Part shown: positions 44,083 through 44,928 of the stretch, piece after piece
Position numbering within the stretch: position 1 is the first letter of the stretch
How the letters are laid out: each line of letters begins with the position of its first letter
DNA from: Lachnospiraceae bacterium
Lineage (GTDB): Bacteria > Bacillota > Clostridia > Lachnospirales > Lachnospiraceae
Reading direction: 5' to 3'
DNA length: 44,928 bases
Assembly (NCBI GenBank): GCA_900769115.1
Contig: CAAGFJ010000078.1
Span: 1-44,928, forward strand
Program-made: the position numbers and the translations under genes
Notes under the pieces: model-generated
What the model saw: only the letters and a program-made list of their open reading frames with translations
The model's database searches: none
What the model was told of the DNA's origin: nothing

Positions 44083-44928
44083 CTAATAGTTCTTTATCCT
44101 GTTCTTAGAAGATAATCCCTTTTTCTTCAATAACTTCTTATAGGCAGTGCGTTTTTTCTTCGGTACTTTCACAACAACTTTCTTGGCAATTCCCTTAAAT
44201 GCTTTCTTTGAAACCGTCTTAGTTGTCAGTTTCTTTGACCGGATGATAATTGTCTTAAGCTTCTTACATCCACTAAAAGCATAATTGCCGATTGACTGAA
44301 TGTTACTTCCTACCACAATCTTTGTTACCTTTTTATTGTCTTTCAATGCATTCTTGTCTATCCTGGTAACTTTGTAGATCTCACCGTTAATCTTAATCGT
44401 TGCCGGAATTGTAATAGTCTTAGCTTTGATAGTAATCGGCGCACTATAGGTTACGTTCATCTTAACCGTATCGGTTACTGTATACTTCGCATTTGACTTG
44501 TTATCTGTAATAGTATCTCCGTTCTTTGGCGACTGTGAAACAGTTGATCCTTCTGTTGGTTGCTGCGTAGCTACTGCGTCCTTCTTTGGAATTGTCTCAG
44601 TCTTAGTTACACCACATACCTTGCAAGAATATGTCTTAACTCCTTCCTCCGTCTCGGTCGCTTCCTTTGTTATCTTTCCATCATCCCATGTATGATCACT
44701 CTTCGGAATCTCTGTTATCTCCGTCTTTTCCTCACATCTGTTGCAGTGTATTGACTTGCTTCCGACAGACTTACAGGTTGCCTCTGTATCCACCGTAAAG
44801 TCCTTTGCAAAATCATGACCAATGGCAGCTATATCCGTACCGGATTGTTGTTTCGTTCCACAATGCTTACAACAAGTGTTACCGGTATATCCTTTCTCGG
44901 TGCAGGTTGGTTCTACCACACCTTTCAC
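44083..44928 (-). CDS. Surface protein, array copy 4, C-terminal part only
   Basis: The reading frame is open to the window edge. The first visible residues (VKGVVEPTCTEKG) correspond to the middle of copy 1, so the N-terminal signal and GLUG blocks lie outside; the GTG at the edge is not a start. The 281 residues hold the Cys-pair region (CCKHCG, CNRCEEKTEITEIPKSDH, YSCKVC), a short Thr/Gln linker and the LRR_5/lysine-rich C-terminus ending KNRIKNY. Its first ~110 residues are nearly identical to copy 1, closer than to copies 2 and 3. Confidence 0.88.
   Translation of the reverse strand: MKGVVEPTCTEKGYTGNTCCKHCGTKQQSGTDIAAIGHDFAKDFTVDTEATCKSVGSKSIHCNRCEEKTEITEIPKSDHTWDDGKITKEATETEEGVKTYSCKVCGVTKTETIPKKDAVATQQPTEGSTVSQSPKNGDTITDNKSNAKYTVTDTVKMNVTYSAPITIKAKTITIPATIKINGEIYKVTRIDKNALKDNKKVTKIVVGSNIQSIGNYAFSGCKKLKTIIIRSKKLTTKTVSKKAFKGIAKKVVVKVPKKKRTAYKKLLKKKGLSSKNRIKNY
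44850..44928 (-). repeat. Exact 79-bp repeat at window edge
   Basis: This stretch is identical to 34683-34761 inside array copy 1. The window stops within it, which is typical of an assembly break at a repeat. Confidence 0.92.

Overview
The window is the end of a contig from a low-GC, Gram-positive, spore-forming member of the Clostridia, most like a Lachnospiraceae gut bacterium. The evidence is AAGGAGG-type ribosome sites on nearly every gene, AT-rich sigma-A promoters, the sporulation pair yqfC/yqfD behind a sigma-E-like promoter, the short HisG plus HisZ arrangement, and GLUG/LRR surface proteins with lysine-rich C-termini of the kind common in this family. Every gene I can support lies on the minus strand, so transcription runs from high to low coordinates. 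Position 1 is a physical contig end: bases 1-19 are Illumina adapter.

Layout in order of transcription. (1) 44928-33862: a tandem array of four related secreted proteins (the first cut by the window edge). Each complete one has a signal peptide, cysteine-rich GLUG beta-helix-like repeats, Ig-like/Cys-pair modules and a near-identical LRR plus lysine-rich C-terminus. (2) 33698-32163: a promoter, a 44-codon ORF ending inside a terminator-like hairpin, then a secreted Big_2 protein with 63-bp leucine-rich repeats. (3) 32075-30553: scpA-scpB for chromosome condensation. (4) 30493-28061: a D,D-carboxypeptidase and DAHP synthase, closed by a terminator. (5) 27917-13328: a long housekeeping run with deoB, pdp, dacF, a metallophosphoesterase, an L,D-transpeptidase, punA, an MTA/SAH deaminase, an M23 peptidase, the alarmone synthetase relQ, an rRNA methyltransferase, an SDR, a pseudouridine synthase and recU. 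(6) 13268-3957: trpS, hisZ-hisG-hisD-hisB-hisF'IE, a 48-aa membrane protein, alaS. (7) 3907-20: rpsU with its own promoter and terminator, then yqfC-yqfD-phoH, then ybeY and a truncated DUF3048 lipoprotein.

Three themes tie the genes together. deoB, pdp, punA and the deaminase form a nucleoside and purine salvage set. It is interleaved with peptidoglycan-remodelling enzymes. The his genes form a partial operon, lacking hisC/H/A/F, bracketed by two aminoacyl-tRNA synthetase genes. The most novel-looking parts are the tandem surface-protein array with its cysteine ladders and shared recombinogenic modules, the small-ORF/hairpin leader before the LRR gene, the degenerate HisF-like domain fused to HisIE, and the small membrane protein next to alaS. 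I saw no tRNA, rRNA, CRISPR array, transposase or prophage gene.
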